Positions 16,299 to 27,600 of a stretch of DNA of 64,000 nucleotides are shown here, in pieces; positions within the stretch are counted from its first letter, which is position 1, and each line of letters opens with the position of its first letter. The translations under genes were made by a program, and so were the position numbers. Location: the NCBI RefSeq assembly GCF_964204645.1, contig NC_134031.1:10456501-10520500 (forward strand), written 5' to 3'. The notes under the pieces are model-generated. The model ran no database searches, had not been told where the DNA came from, and saw only the letters and a list, made by a program, of their open reading frames with translations. Source of the DNA: Tubulanus polymorphus (lineage: Eukaryota > Nemertea > Palaeonemertea > Tubulaniformes > Tubulanidae).

Positions 16299-16413
16299 TT
16301 ATTAGGAAAAAAAATTACTTGTGGTGATGAGTGTTAGGAAAAAAATTAATTGTGGTGATGAGTGGTGTCTCGTACTTCGTACTTTGGTATGAAAGCCTAC
16401 TTTCCCAATTACT
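16294..16413 (-). repeat. Right terminal inverted repeat of the Polinton
   Basis: Positions 16294-16346 mirror 1-53 exactly. The outer part, 16347 to about 16413, has no partner in the window. TGTGGTGATGAGTG occurs twice, at 16320-16333 and 16351-16364, 31 bp apart. The element appears to end in ...ATTACT at ~16413, with satellite following. The next six bases, CGCGCT, would be the expected 6-bp target duplication, but the left copy is not in view. The exact end is ambiguous by 1-3 bases because the satellite itself has CT at this point. Confidence 0.88.
16296..16333 (-). promoter_or_regulatory. TIR promoter of the right-end gene (early-type module)
   Basis: Mirror copy of 14-51: T-run, CCTAATAA, then ATG, with CACTCATCACCACA upstream. 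Because it lies in the inverted repeat it makes the right-end gene and the polymerase gene share one promoter sequence. Confidence 0.6.
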
Positions 16414-17574
16414 CGCGCTGAACGACGTTTTCGCGTCGAAAAGTGCTTTTCCTGACGATTTGAGCGCTTCAACTCATCGACATTGTTGTTTTTCCCATAG
16501 GGGGAATATTTGATACGAAAACGTCTTTTCTCGCGCTGAACGACGTTTTCGCGTCGAAAAGTGCTTTTCCTGACGATTTGAGCGCTTTTACGCATCGACA
16601 TTGCCGTTTTTCCGATAGGGGGAATATTTGAAACGAAAACGTCTTTTCTCGCGCTGAACGACGTTTTCGGGTCGAAAAGTGCTTTTCCTGACGATTTGAG
16701 CGCTTTTACGCATCGACATTGTCGTTTTTCCCATAGGGGGAATATTTGATACGAAAACGTTTTTTTCTCGCGCTGAACGACGTTTTCGGGTCGAAAAGTG
16801 CTTTTCCTGACGATTTGAGCGCTTTTACGCATCGACATTGTCGTTTTTCCCATAGGGGGAATATTTGATACGAAAACGTCTTTTCTCGCGCTGAACGACG
16901 TTTTCGGGTCGAAAAGTGGTTTTCCTGACGATTTGAGCGCTTTTACGCATCGACATTGTCGTTTTTCCCATAGGGGGAATATTTGATACGAAAACGTCTT
17001 TTCTCGCGCTGAACGACGTTTTTGGGTCGAAAAGTGCTTTTCCTGACGATTTGAGCGCTTTTACGCATCGACATTGTCGTTTTTCCCATAGGGGGAATAT
17101 TTGATACGAAAACGTCTTTTCTCGCGCTGAACGACGTTTTCGCGTCGAAAAGTACTTTTCCTGACGATTTGTGGGCTTTTACGCATCGACATTGTCGTTT
17201 TTCCCATAGGGGGAATATTTGATACGAAAACGTCTTTTCTCGCGCTGAACGACGTTTTCGCGTCGAAAAGTGCTTTTCCTGACGATTTGAGCGCTTCAAC
17301 TCATCGACATTGTCGTTTTTCCCATAGGGGGAATATTTGATACGAAAACGTCTTTTCTCGCGCTGAACGACGTTTTCGCGTCGAACAGTGCTTTTCCTGA
17401 CGATTTGAGCGCTTTTACGCATCGACATTGTCTTTTTTCCCATAGGGGGAATATTCGATACGAAAACGTCTTTTCTCGCGCTGAACGACGTTTTCGGGTC
17501 GAAAAGTGGTCTTCCTGACGATTTGAGCGCTTTTACGCATCGACATTGTCGTTTTTCCCATAGGGGGAATATTT

Positions 17575-20500
17575 GATACGAAAACGTCTTTTCTCGCGCT
17601 GAACGACGTTTTCGCGTCGAAAAGTGGTTTTCCTGACGATTTGAGCGCTTTTACGCATCGACATTGTCGTTTTTCCCATAGGGGGAATATTTGAAACGAA
17701 AACGTCTATTCTCGCGCTGAACGACGTTTTCGGGTCGAAAAGTGCTTTTCCTGACGATTTGAGCCCTTTTACGCATCGACATTGTCGTTTTTCCCATAGG
17801 GGGAATATTTCATACGAAAACGTCTTTTCTCGCGCTGAACGACGTTTTCGGGTCGAAAAGTGGTTTTCCTGACGATTTGAGCGCTTTTACGCATCGCCAT
17901 TGTCGTTTTTCCCATAGGGGGAATATTTTATACGAAAACGTCTTTTCTCGCGCTGAACGACGTTTTCGCGTCAAAAAGTACTTTTCCTGACGATTTGAGG
18001 GCTTTTACGCATCGACATTGTCGTTTTTCCCATAGGGGGAATATTTGATACGAAAACGTCTTTTCTCGCGCTGAACGACGTTTTTGGGTCGAAAAGTGCT
18101 TTTCCTGACGATTTGAGCGCTTTTTCGCATCGACATTGTCGTTTTTCCCATAGGGGGAATATTTGATACGAAAACGTTTTTTTCTCGCGCTGAACGACGT
18201 TTTCGGGTCGAAAAGTGGTTTTCCTGACGATTTGAGCGCTTTTACGCATCGACATTGTCGTTTTTCCCATAGGGGGAATATTTGATACGAAAACGTCTTT
18301 TCTCGCGCTGAACGACGTTTTCGGGTTGAAAAGTGGTTTTCCTGACGATTTGAGCGCTTTTACGCATCGACATTGTCGTTTTTCCCATAGGGGGAATATT
18401 TGATACGAAAACGTCTTTTCTCGCGCTGAACGACGTTTTTGGGTCGAAAAGTGCTTTTCCTGACGATTTGAGCGCTTTTTCGCATCGACATTGTCGTTTT
18501 TCCCATAGGGGGAATATTTGATACGAAAACGGGTTTTCTCGCGCTGAACGACGTTTTCGCGTCGAAAAGTGCTTTTCCTGACGATTTGAGCGCTTTTACG
18601 CATCGAAATTGTCGTTTTTCCCATAGGGGGAATATCTGATACGAAAACGTCTTTTCTCGCGCTGAACGACGTTTTCGGGTCGGAAAGTGCTTTTTTTGAC
18701 GATTTGAGCGCTTTTTCGCATCGACATTGTCGTTTTTCCCATAGGGGGAATATTTGATACGAAAACGGGTTTTCTCGCGCTGAACGACGTTTTCGCGTCG
18801 AAAAGTGCTTTTCCTGACGATTTGAGCGCTTTTACGCATCGAAATTGTCGTTTATCCCATAGGGGGAATATTTGATACGAAAACGTCTTTTCTCGCGCTG
18901 AACGACGTTTTCGCGTCGAAAAGTGCTTTTCCTGACGATTTGAGCGCTTTTACGCATCGCCATTGTCGTTTTTCCCATAGGGGGAATATTTGAAACGAAA
19001 ACGTCTATTCTCGCGCTGAACGACGTTTTCGGGTCGAAAAGTGCTTTTCCTGACGATTTGAGCCCTTTTACGCATCGACATTGTCGTTTTTCCCATAGGG
19101 GGAATATTTGATACGAAAACGTCTTTTCTCGCGCTGAACGACGTTTTCGCGTCAAAAAGTACTTTTCCTGACGATTTGAGGGCTTTTACGCATCGACATT
19201 GTCGTTTTTCCCATAGGGGGAATATTTGATACGAAAACGTCTTTTCTCGCGCTGAACGACGTTTTCGCGTCGAAAAGTGCTTTTCCTGACGATTTGAGCG
19301 CTTTTACGCATCGACATTGTCGTTTTTTTTTCCCATAGGGGGAATATTTGATACGAAAACGTCTTTTCTCGCGCTGAACGACGTTTTCGCGTCGAAAATT
19401 GCTTTTCCTGACGATTTGAGCGCTTTTACGCATCGACATTGTCGTTTTTCCCATAGGGGGAATATTTGATACGAAAACGTCTTTTCTCGCGCTTAACGAC
19501 GTTTTCGGGTCGAAAAGTGGTTTTCCTGACGATTTGAGCGCTTTTACGCATCGACATTGTCGTTTTTCCCATAGGGGGAATATTTGATACGAAAACGTCT
19601 TTTCTCGCGCTGAACGACGTTTTCGCGTCGAAAAGTGCTTTTCCTGACGATTTGGGCGCTTCAACTCATCGACATTGTCGTTTTTCCCATAGGGGGAATA
19701 TTTGATACGAAAACGTCTTTTCTCGCGCTGAACGACGTTTTCGGGTCGAAAAGTGGTTTTCCTGACGATTTGAGCGCTTTTACGCATCGAAATTGTCGTT
19801 TTTCCCATAGGGGGAATATTTGATACGAAAACGTCTTTTCTCGCGCTGAACGACGTTTTCGCGTCGAAAAGTGCTTTTCCTGACGATTTGAGCGCTTTTA
19901 CGCATCGACATTGTCGTTTTTTTTTCCCATAGGGGGAATATTTGATACGAAAACGTCTTTTCTCGCGCTGAACGACGTTTTCGCGTCGAAAAGTGGTTTT
20001 CCTGACGATTTGAGCGCTTTTACGCATCGACATTGTCGTTTTTCCCATAGGGGGAATATTTGAAACGAAAACGTCTATTCTCGCGCTGAACGACGTTTTC
20101 GGGTCGAAAAGTGCTTTTCCTGACGATTTGAGCCCTTTTACGCATCGACATTGTCGTTTTTCCCATAGGGGGAATATTTCATACGAAAACGTCTTTTCTC
20201 GCGCTGAACGACGTTTTCGGGTCGAAAAGTGGTTTTCCTGACGATTTGAGCGCTTTTACGCATCGCCATTGTCGTTTTTCCCATAGGGGGAATATTTTAT
20301 ACGAAAACGTCTTTTCTCGCGCTGAACGACGTTTTTGCGTCAAAAAGTACTTTTCCTGACGATTTGAGGGCTTTTACGCATCGACATTGTCGTTTTTCCC
20401 ATAGGGGGAATATTTGATACGAAAACGTCTTTTCTCGCGCTGAACGACGTTTTTGGGTCGAAAAGTGCTTTTCCTGACGATTTGAGCGCTTTTTCGCATC

Positions 20501-22280
20501 GACATTGTCGTTTTTCCCATAGGGGGAATATTTGATACGAAAACGTTTTTTTCTCGCGCTGAACGACGTTTTCGGGTCGAAAAGTGGTTTTCCTGACGAT
20601 TTGAGCGCTTTTACGCATCGACATTGTCGTTTTTCCCATAGGGGGAATATTTGATACGAAAACGTCTTTTCTCGCGCTGAACGACGTTTTCGGGTTGAAA
20701 AGTGGTTTTCCTGACGATTTGAGCGCTTTTACGCATCGACATTGTCGTTTTTCCCATAGGGGGAATATTTGATACGAAAACGTCTTTTCTCGCGCTGAAC
20801 GACGTTTTTGGGTCGAAAAGTGCTTTTCCTGACGATTTGAGCGCTTTTTCGCATCGACATTGTCGTTTTTCCCATAGGGGGAATATTTGATACGAAAACG
20901 GGTTTTCTCGCGCTGAACGACGTTTTCGCGTCGAAAAGTGCTTTTCCTGACGATTTGAGCGCTTTTACGCATCGAAATTGTCGTTTTTCCCATAGGGGGA
21001 ATATCTGATACGAAAACGTCTTTTCTCGCGCTGAACGACGTTTTCGGGTCGGAAAGTGCTTTTTTGACGATTTGAGCGCTTTTTCGCATCGACATTGTCG
21101 TTTTTCCCATAGGGGGAATATTTGATACGAAAACGGGTTTTCTCGCGCTGAACGACGTTTTCGCGTCGAAAAGTGCTTTTCCTGACGATTTGAGCGCTTT
21201 TACGCATCGAAATTGTCGTTTATCCCATAGGGGGAATATTTGATACGAAAACGTCTTTTCTCGCGCTGAACGACGTTTTCGCGTCGAAAAGTGCTTTTCC
21301 TGACGATTTGAGCGCTTTTACGCATCGCCATTGTCGTTTTTCCCATAGGGGGAATATTTGAAACGAAAACGTCTATTCTCGCGCTGAACGACGTTTTCGG
21401 GTCGAAAAGTGCTTTTCCTGACGATTTGAGCCCTTTTACGCATCGACATTGTCGTTTTTCCCATAGGGGGAATATTTGATACGAAAACGTCTTTTCTCGC
21501 GCTGAACGACGTTTTCGCGTCAAAAAGTACTTTTCCTGACGATTTGAGGGCTTTTACGCATCGACATTGTCGTTTTTCCCATAGGGGGAATATTTGATAC
21601 GAAAACGTCTTTTCTCGCGCTGAACGACGTTTTCGCGTCGAAAAGTGCTTTTCCTGACGATTTGAGCGCTTTTACGCATCGACATTGTCGTTTTTTTTTC
21701 CCATAGGGGGAATATTTGATACGAAAACGTCTTTTCTCGCGCTGAACGACGTTTTCGCGTCGAAAATTGCTTTTCCTGACGATTTGAGCGCTTTTACGCA
21801 TCGACATTGTCGTTTTTCCCATAGGGGGAATATTTGATACGAAAACGTCTTTTCTCGCGCTTAACGACGTTTTCGGGTCGAAAAGTGGTTTTCCTGACGA
21901 TTTGAGCGCTTTTACACATCGACATTGTCGTTTTTCCCATAGGGGGAATATTTGATACGAAAACGTCTTTTCTCGCGCTGAACGACGTTTTCGCGTCGAA
22001 AAGTGCTTTTCCTGACGATTTGGGCGCTTCAACTCATCGACATTGTCGTTTTTCCCATAGGGGGAATATTTGATACGAAAACGTCTTTTCTCGCGCTGAA
22101 CGACGTTTTCGGGTCGAAAAGTGGTTTTCCTGACGATTTGAGCGCTTTTACGCATCGAAATTGTCGTTTTTCCCATAGGGGGAATATTTGATACGAAAAC
22201 GTCTTTTCTCGCGCTGAACGACGTTTTCGCGTCGAAAAGTGCTTTTCCTGACGATTTGAGCGCTTTTACGCATCGACATT
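17575..22280. repeat. 2,369-bp higher-order tandem duplication within array 1
   Basis: The block from about 17575 to 19943 recurs from ~19944 to ~22280 with an offset of 2368-2369 bp (20 monomers plus T-run expansions). Shared private markers include TCAAAAAGTAC at 17971/20340, the GCTTTTTTTGACG-type lesion at ~18691/21059, and an AACTCATCG monomer at ~19663/22031. Confidence 0.85.
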
Positions 22281-23239
22281 GTCGTTTTTCCCATAGGGGG
22301 AATATTTGATACGAAAACGTCTTTTCTCGCGCTTAACGACGTTTTCGGGTCGAAAAGTGGTTTTCCTGACGATTTGAGCGCTTTTACACATCGACATTGT
22401 CGTTTTTCCCATAGGGGGAATATTTGATACGAAAACGTCTTTTCTCGCGCTGAACGACGTTTTCGGGTCGAAAAGTGGTTTTCCTGACGATTTGAGCGCT
22501 TTTACGCATCGACATTGTCGTTTTTCCCATAGGGGGAATATTTGATACGAAAACGACTTTTCTCGCGCTGAACGACGTTTTCGGGTCGAAAAGTGGTTTT
22601 CCTGACGATTTGAGCGCTTTTACGCATCGCCATTGTCGTTTTTCCCATAGGGGGAATATTTGATACGAAAACGACTTTTCTCGCGCTGAACGACGTTTTC
22701 GGGTCGAAAAGTGGTTTTCCTGACGATTTGAGCGCTTTTACGCATCGCCATTGTCGTTTTTCCCATAGGGGGAATATTTGATACGAAAACGTCTTTTCTC
22801 GCGCTGAACGACGTTTTCGCGTCGAAAAGTACTTTTCCTGACGATTTGTGGGCTTTTACGCATCGACATTGTCGTTTTTCCCATAGGGGGAATATTTGAT
22901 ACGAAAACGTCTTTTCTCGCGCTGAACGACGTTTTCGCGTCGAAAAGTGCTTTTCCTGACGATTTGAGCGCTTCAACTCATCGACATTGTCGTTTTTCCC
23001 ATAGGGGGAATATTTGATACGAAAACGTCTTTTCTCGCGCTGAACGACGTTTTCGCGTCGAAAAGTGCTTTTCCTGACGATTTGAGCGCTTTTACGCATC
23101 GACATTGTCGTTTTTCCCATAGGGGGAATATTTGATACGAAAACGTCTTTTCTCGCGCTGAACGACGTTTTCGGGTCGAAAAGTGGTCTTCCTGACGATT
23201 TGAGCGCTTTTACGCATCGACATTGTCGTTTTTCCCATA

Positions 23240-24640
23240 GGGGGAATATTTGATACGAAAACGTCTTTTCTCGCGCTGAACGATGTTTTCGCGTCGAAAA
23301 GTGGTTTTCCTGACGATTTGAGTGCTTTTACGCATCGACATTGTCGTTTTTCCCATAGGGGGAATATTTGAAACGAAAACGTCTTTTCTCGCGCTGAACG
23401 ACGTTTTCGGGTCGAAAAGTGCTTTTCCTGACGATATGAGCCCTTTTACGCATCGACATTGTCGTTTTTCCCATAGGGGGAATATTTCATACGAAAACGT
23501 CTTTTCTCGCGCTGAACGACGTTTTCGGGTCGAAAAGTGGTTTTCCTGACGATTTGAGCGCTTTTACGCATCGCCATTGTCGTTTTTCCCTATGGGGGAA
23601 TATTTGATACGAAAACGTCTTTTCTCGCGCTGAACGACGTTTTCGCGTCGAAAAGTACTTTTCCTGACGATTTCAGGGCTTTTACGCATCGACATTGTCG
23701 TTTTTCCCATAGGGGGAATATTTGATACGAAAACGTCTTTTCTTGCGCTGAACGACCATTTCGCGTCGAAAAGTGCTTTTCCTGACGATTTGAGCGCTTC
23801 AACTCATCGACATTGTCGTTTTTCCCTTAGGGGGAATATTTGATACGAAAACGTCTTTTCTCGCGCTGAACGACGTTTTCGGGTCGAAAAGTGGTTTTCC
23901 TGACGATTTGAGCGCTTTTACGCATCGACATTGTCCTTTTTCCCATAGGGGGAATATTTGATACGAAAACGTCTTTTCTCGCGCTGAACGATGTTTTCGC
24001 GTCGAAAAGTGGTTTTCCTGACGATTTGAGTGCTTTTACGCATCGACATTGTCGTTTTTCCCATAGGGGGAATATTTGAAACGAAAACGTCTTTTCTCGC
24101 GCTGAACGACGTTTTCGGGTCGAAAAGTGCTTTTCCTGACGATATGAGCCCTTTTACGCATCGACATTGTCGTTTTTCCCATAGGGGGAATATTTCATAC
24201 GAAAACGTCTTTTCTCGCGCTGAACGACGTTTTCGGGTCGAAAAGTGGTTTTCCTGACGATTTGAGCGCTTTTACGCATCGCCATTGTCGTTTTTCCCAT
24301 AGGGGGAATATTTGATACGAAAACGTCTTTTCTCGCGCTGAACGACGTTTTCGCGTCGAAAAGTACTTTTCCTGACGATTTCAGGGCTTTTACGCATCGA
24401 CATTGTCGTTTTTCCCATAGGGGGAATATTTGATACGAAAACGTCTTTTCTCGCGCTGAACGACCATTTCGCGTCGAAAAGTGCTTTTCCTGACGATTTG
24501 AGCGCTTCAACTCATCGACATTGTCGTTTTTCCCATAGGGGGAATATTTGATACGAAAACGTCTTTTCTCGCGCTGAACGACGTTTTTGGGTCGAAAAGT
24601 GCTTTTCCTGACGATTTGAGCGCTTTTTCGCATCGACATT
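23240..24640. repeat. 708-bp (six-monomer) higher-order duplication
   Basis: Markers CGATGTTTTCGCG (23281 and 23989), the GATATGAGCCC variant, and CGACCATTTCGCG (~23754 and ~24462) repeat at an offset of 708 bp, equal to 6 x 118. Boundaries are approximate. Confidence 0.8.
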
Positions 24641-27600
24641 GTCGTTTTTCCCATAGGGGGAATATTTGATACGAAAACGTTTTTTTCTCGCGCTGAACGA
24701 CGTTTTCGGGTCGAAAAGTGGTTTTCCTGACGATTTGAGCGCTTTTACGCATCGACATTGTCGTTTTTCCCATAGGGGGAATATTTGATACGAAAACGTC
24801 TTTTCTCGCGCTGAACGACGTTTTCGGGTCGAAAAGTGGTTTTCCTGACGATTTGAGTGCTTTTACGCATCGACATTGTCGTTTTTCCCATAGGGGGAAT
24901 ATTTGTACGAAAACGTCTTTTCTCGCGCTGAACGACGTTTTTGGGTCGAAAAGTGCTTTTCCTGACGATTTGAGCGCTTTTACGCATCGACATTGTCGTT
25001 TTTCCCATAGGGGGAATATTTGATACGAAAACGTCTTTTCTCGCGCTGAACGACGTTTTCGGGTCGAAAAGTGGTCTTCCTGACGATTTGAGCGCTTTTA
25101 CGCATCGACATTGTCGTTTTTCCCATAGGGGGAATATTTGATACGAAAACGTCTTTTCTCGCGCTGAACGACGTTTTCGCGTCGAAAAGTGGTTTTCCTG
25201 ACGATTTGAGCGCTTTTACGCATCGACATTGTCGTTTTTCCCATAGGGGGAATATTTCATACGAAAACGTCTTTTCTCGCGCTGAACGACGTTTTCGGGT
25301 CGAAAAGTGGTCTTCCTGACGATTTGAGCGCTTTTACGCATCGACATTGTCGTTTTTCCCATAGGGGGAATATTTGATACGAAAACGTCTATTCTCGCGC
25401 TGAACGACGTTTTCGGGTCGAAAAGTGCTTTTCCTTACGATTTGAGCCCTTTTACGCATCGACATTGTCGTTTTTCCCATAGGGGGAATATTTCATACGA
25501 AAACGTCTTTTCTCGAGCTGAACGACGTTTTCGGGTCGAAAAGTGGTTTTCCTGACGATTTGAGCGCTTTTACGCATCGCCATTGTCGTTTTTCCCATAG
25601 GGGGAATATTTGATACGAAAACGTCTATTCTCGCGCTGAACGACGTTTTCGGGTCGAAAAGTGCTTTTCCTGACGATTTGAGCCCTTTTACGCATCGACA
25701 TTGTCGTTTTTCCCATAGGGGGAATATTTGATACGAAAACGTCTTTTCTCGCGCTGAACGACGTTTTCGCGTCGAAAAGTACTTTTCCTGACGATTTGAG
25801 GGCTTTTACGCATCGACATTGTCGTTTTTCCCATAGGGGGAATATTTGATACGAAAACGTCTTTTCTCGCGCTGAACGACGTTTTCGCGTCGAAAAGTGC
25901 TTTTCCTGACGATTTGAGCGCTTCAACTCATCGACATTGTCGTTTTTCCCATAGGGGGAATATTTGATACGAAAACGTCTTTTCTCGCGCTGAACGACGT
26001 TTTCGGGTCGAAAAGTGGTTTTCCTGACGATTTGAGCGCTTTTACGCATCGACATTGTCGTTTTTCCCATAGGGGGAATATTTGATACGAAAACGTCTTT
26101 TCTCGCGCTGAACGACGTTTTTGGGTCGAAAAGTGCTTTTCCTGACGATTTGAGCGCTTTTTCGCATCGACATTGTCGTTTTTCCCATAGGGGGAATATT
26201 TGATACGAAAACGTTTTTTTCTCGCGCTGAACGACGTTTTCGGGTCGAAAAGTGGTTTTCCTGACGATTTGAGCGCTTTTACGCATCGACATTGTCGTTT
26301 TTCCCATAGGGGGAATATTTGATACGAAAACGTCTTTTCTCGCGCTGAACGACGTTTTCGGGTCGAAAAGTGCTTTTCCTGACGATTTGAGCGCTTTTTC
26401 GCATCGACATTGTCGTTTTTCCCATAGGGGGAATATTTGATACGAAAACGGGTTTTCTCGCGCTGAACGACGTTTTCGCGTCGAAAAGTGCTTTTCCTGA
26501 CGATTTGAGCGCTTTTACGCATCGAAATTGTCGTTTTTCCCATAGGGGGAATATTTGATACGAAAACGTCTTTTCTCGCGCTGAACGACGTTTTCGGGTC
26601 GGAAAGTGCTTTTTTTGACGATTTGAGCGCTTTTTCGCATCGACATTGTCGTTTTTCCCATAGGGGGAATATTTGATACGAAAACGGGTTTTCTCGCGCT
26701 GAACGACGTTTTCGCGTCGAAAAGTGCTTTTCCTGACGATTTGAGCGCTTTTACGCATCGAAATTGTCGTTTTTCCCATAGGGGGAATATTTGATACGAA
26801 AACGTCTTTTCTCGCGCTGAACGACGTTTTCGCGTCGAAAAGTGCTTTTCCTGACGATTTGAGCGCTTTTACGCATCGACATTGTCGTTTTTCCCATAGG
26901 GGGAATATTTGATACGAAAACGTCTTTTCTCGCGCTGAACGACGTTTTCGCGTCGAAAAGTGCTTTTCCTGACGATTTGAGCGCTTTTACGCATCGACAT
27001 TGTCGTTTTTCCCATAGGGGGAATATTTGATACGAAAACGTCTTTTCTCGCGCTGAACGACGTTTTCGCGTCGAAAAGTGCTTTTCCTGACGATTTGAGC
27101 GCTTTTACGCATCGACATTGTCGTTTTTCCCATAGGGGGAATATTTGATACGAAAACGTCTTTTCTCGCGCTGAACGACGTTTTCGCATCGAAAAGTGCT
27201 TTTCCTGACGATTTGAGCGCTTTTACGCATCGACATTGTCGTTTTTCCCATACGGGGAATATTTGATACGAAAACGGGTTTTCTCGCGCTGAACGACGTT
27301 TTCGCGTCGAAAAGTGCTTTTCCTGACGATTTGAGCGCTTTTACGCATCGAAATTGTCGTTTTTCCCATAGGGGGAATATTTGATACGAAAACGTCTTTT
27401 CTCGCGCTGAACGACGTTTTCGCGTCGAAAAGTGCTTTTCCTGACGATTTGAGCGCTTTTACGCATCGACATTGTCGTTTTTTTTTCCCATAGGGGGAAT
27501 ATTTGATACGAAAACGTCTTTTCTCGCGCTGAACGACGTTTTCGCGTCGAAAATTGCTTTTCCTGACGATTTGAGCGCTTTTACGCATCGACATTGACGT

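Larger units (their letters stand above)
1..16413 (+). mobile_element. Polinton/Maverick (adintovirus-like) element, almost full length
   Basis: A virus-like self-synthesising DNA transposon. It carries the diagnostic set of DNA polymerase B, retroviral-type integrase, packaging ATPase, double-jelly-roll major capsid protein and penton-like minor capsid protein, and its ends are inverted repeats. Bases 1-53 are the exact reverse complement of 16294-16346. The right terminus runs on to about 16411-16413, where 118-bp satellite resumes at CGCGCTGAACG. The outer ~67 bp of the left terminus lie outside the window. Genes are tightly packed with spacers of 0-40 bp, and all are plus-strand except two near 5.1-6.4 kb and one at the right end. 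Four lesions are visible (polymerase stop, penton frameshift, two frameshifts at 10.2-11.5 kb), so this copy looks young but already decaying, unless the lesions are sequencing errors. No protease gene is seen. Confidence 0.95.
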
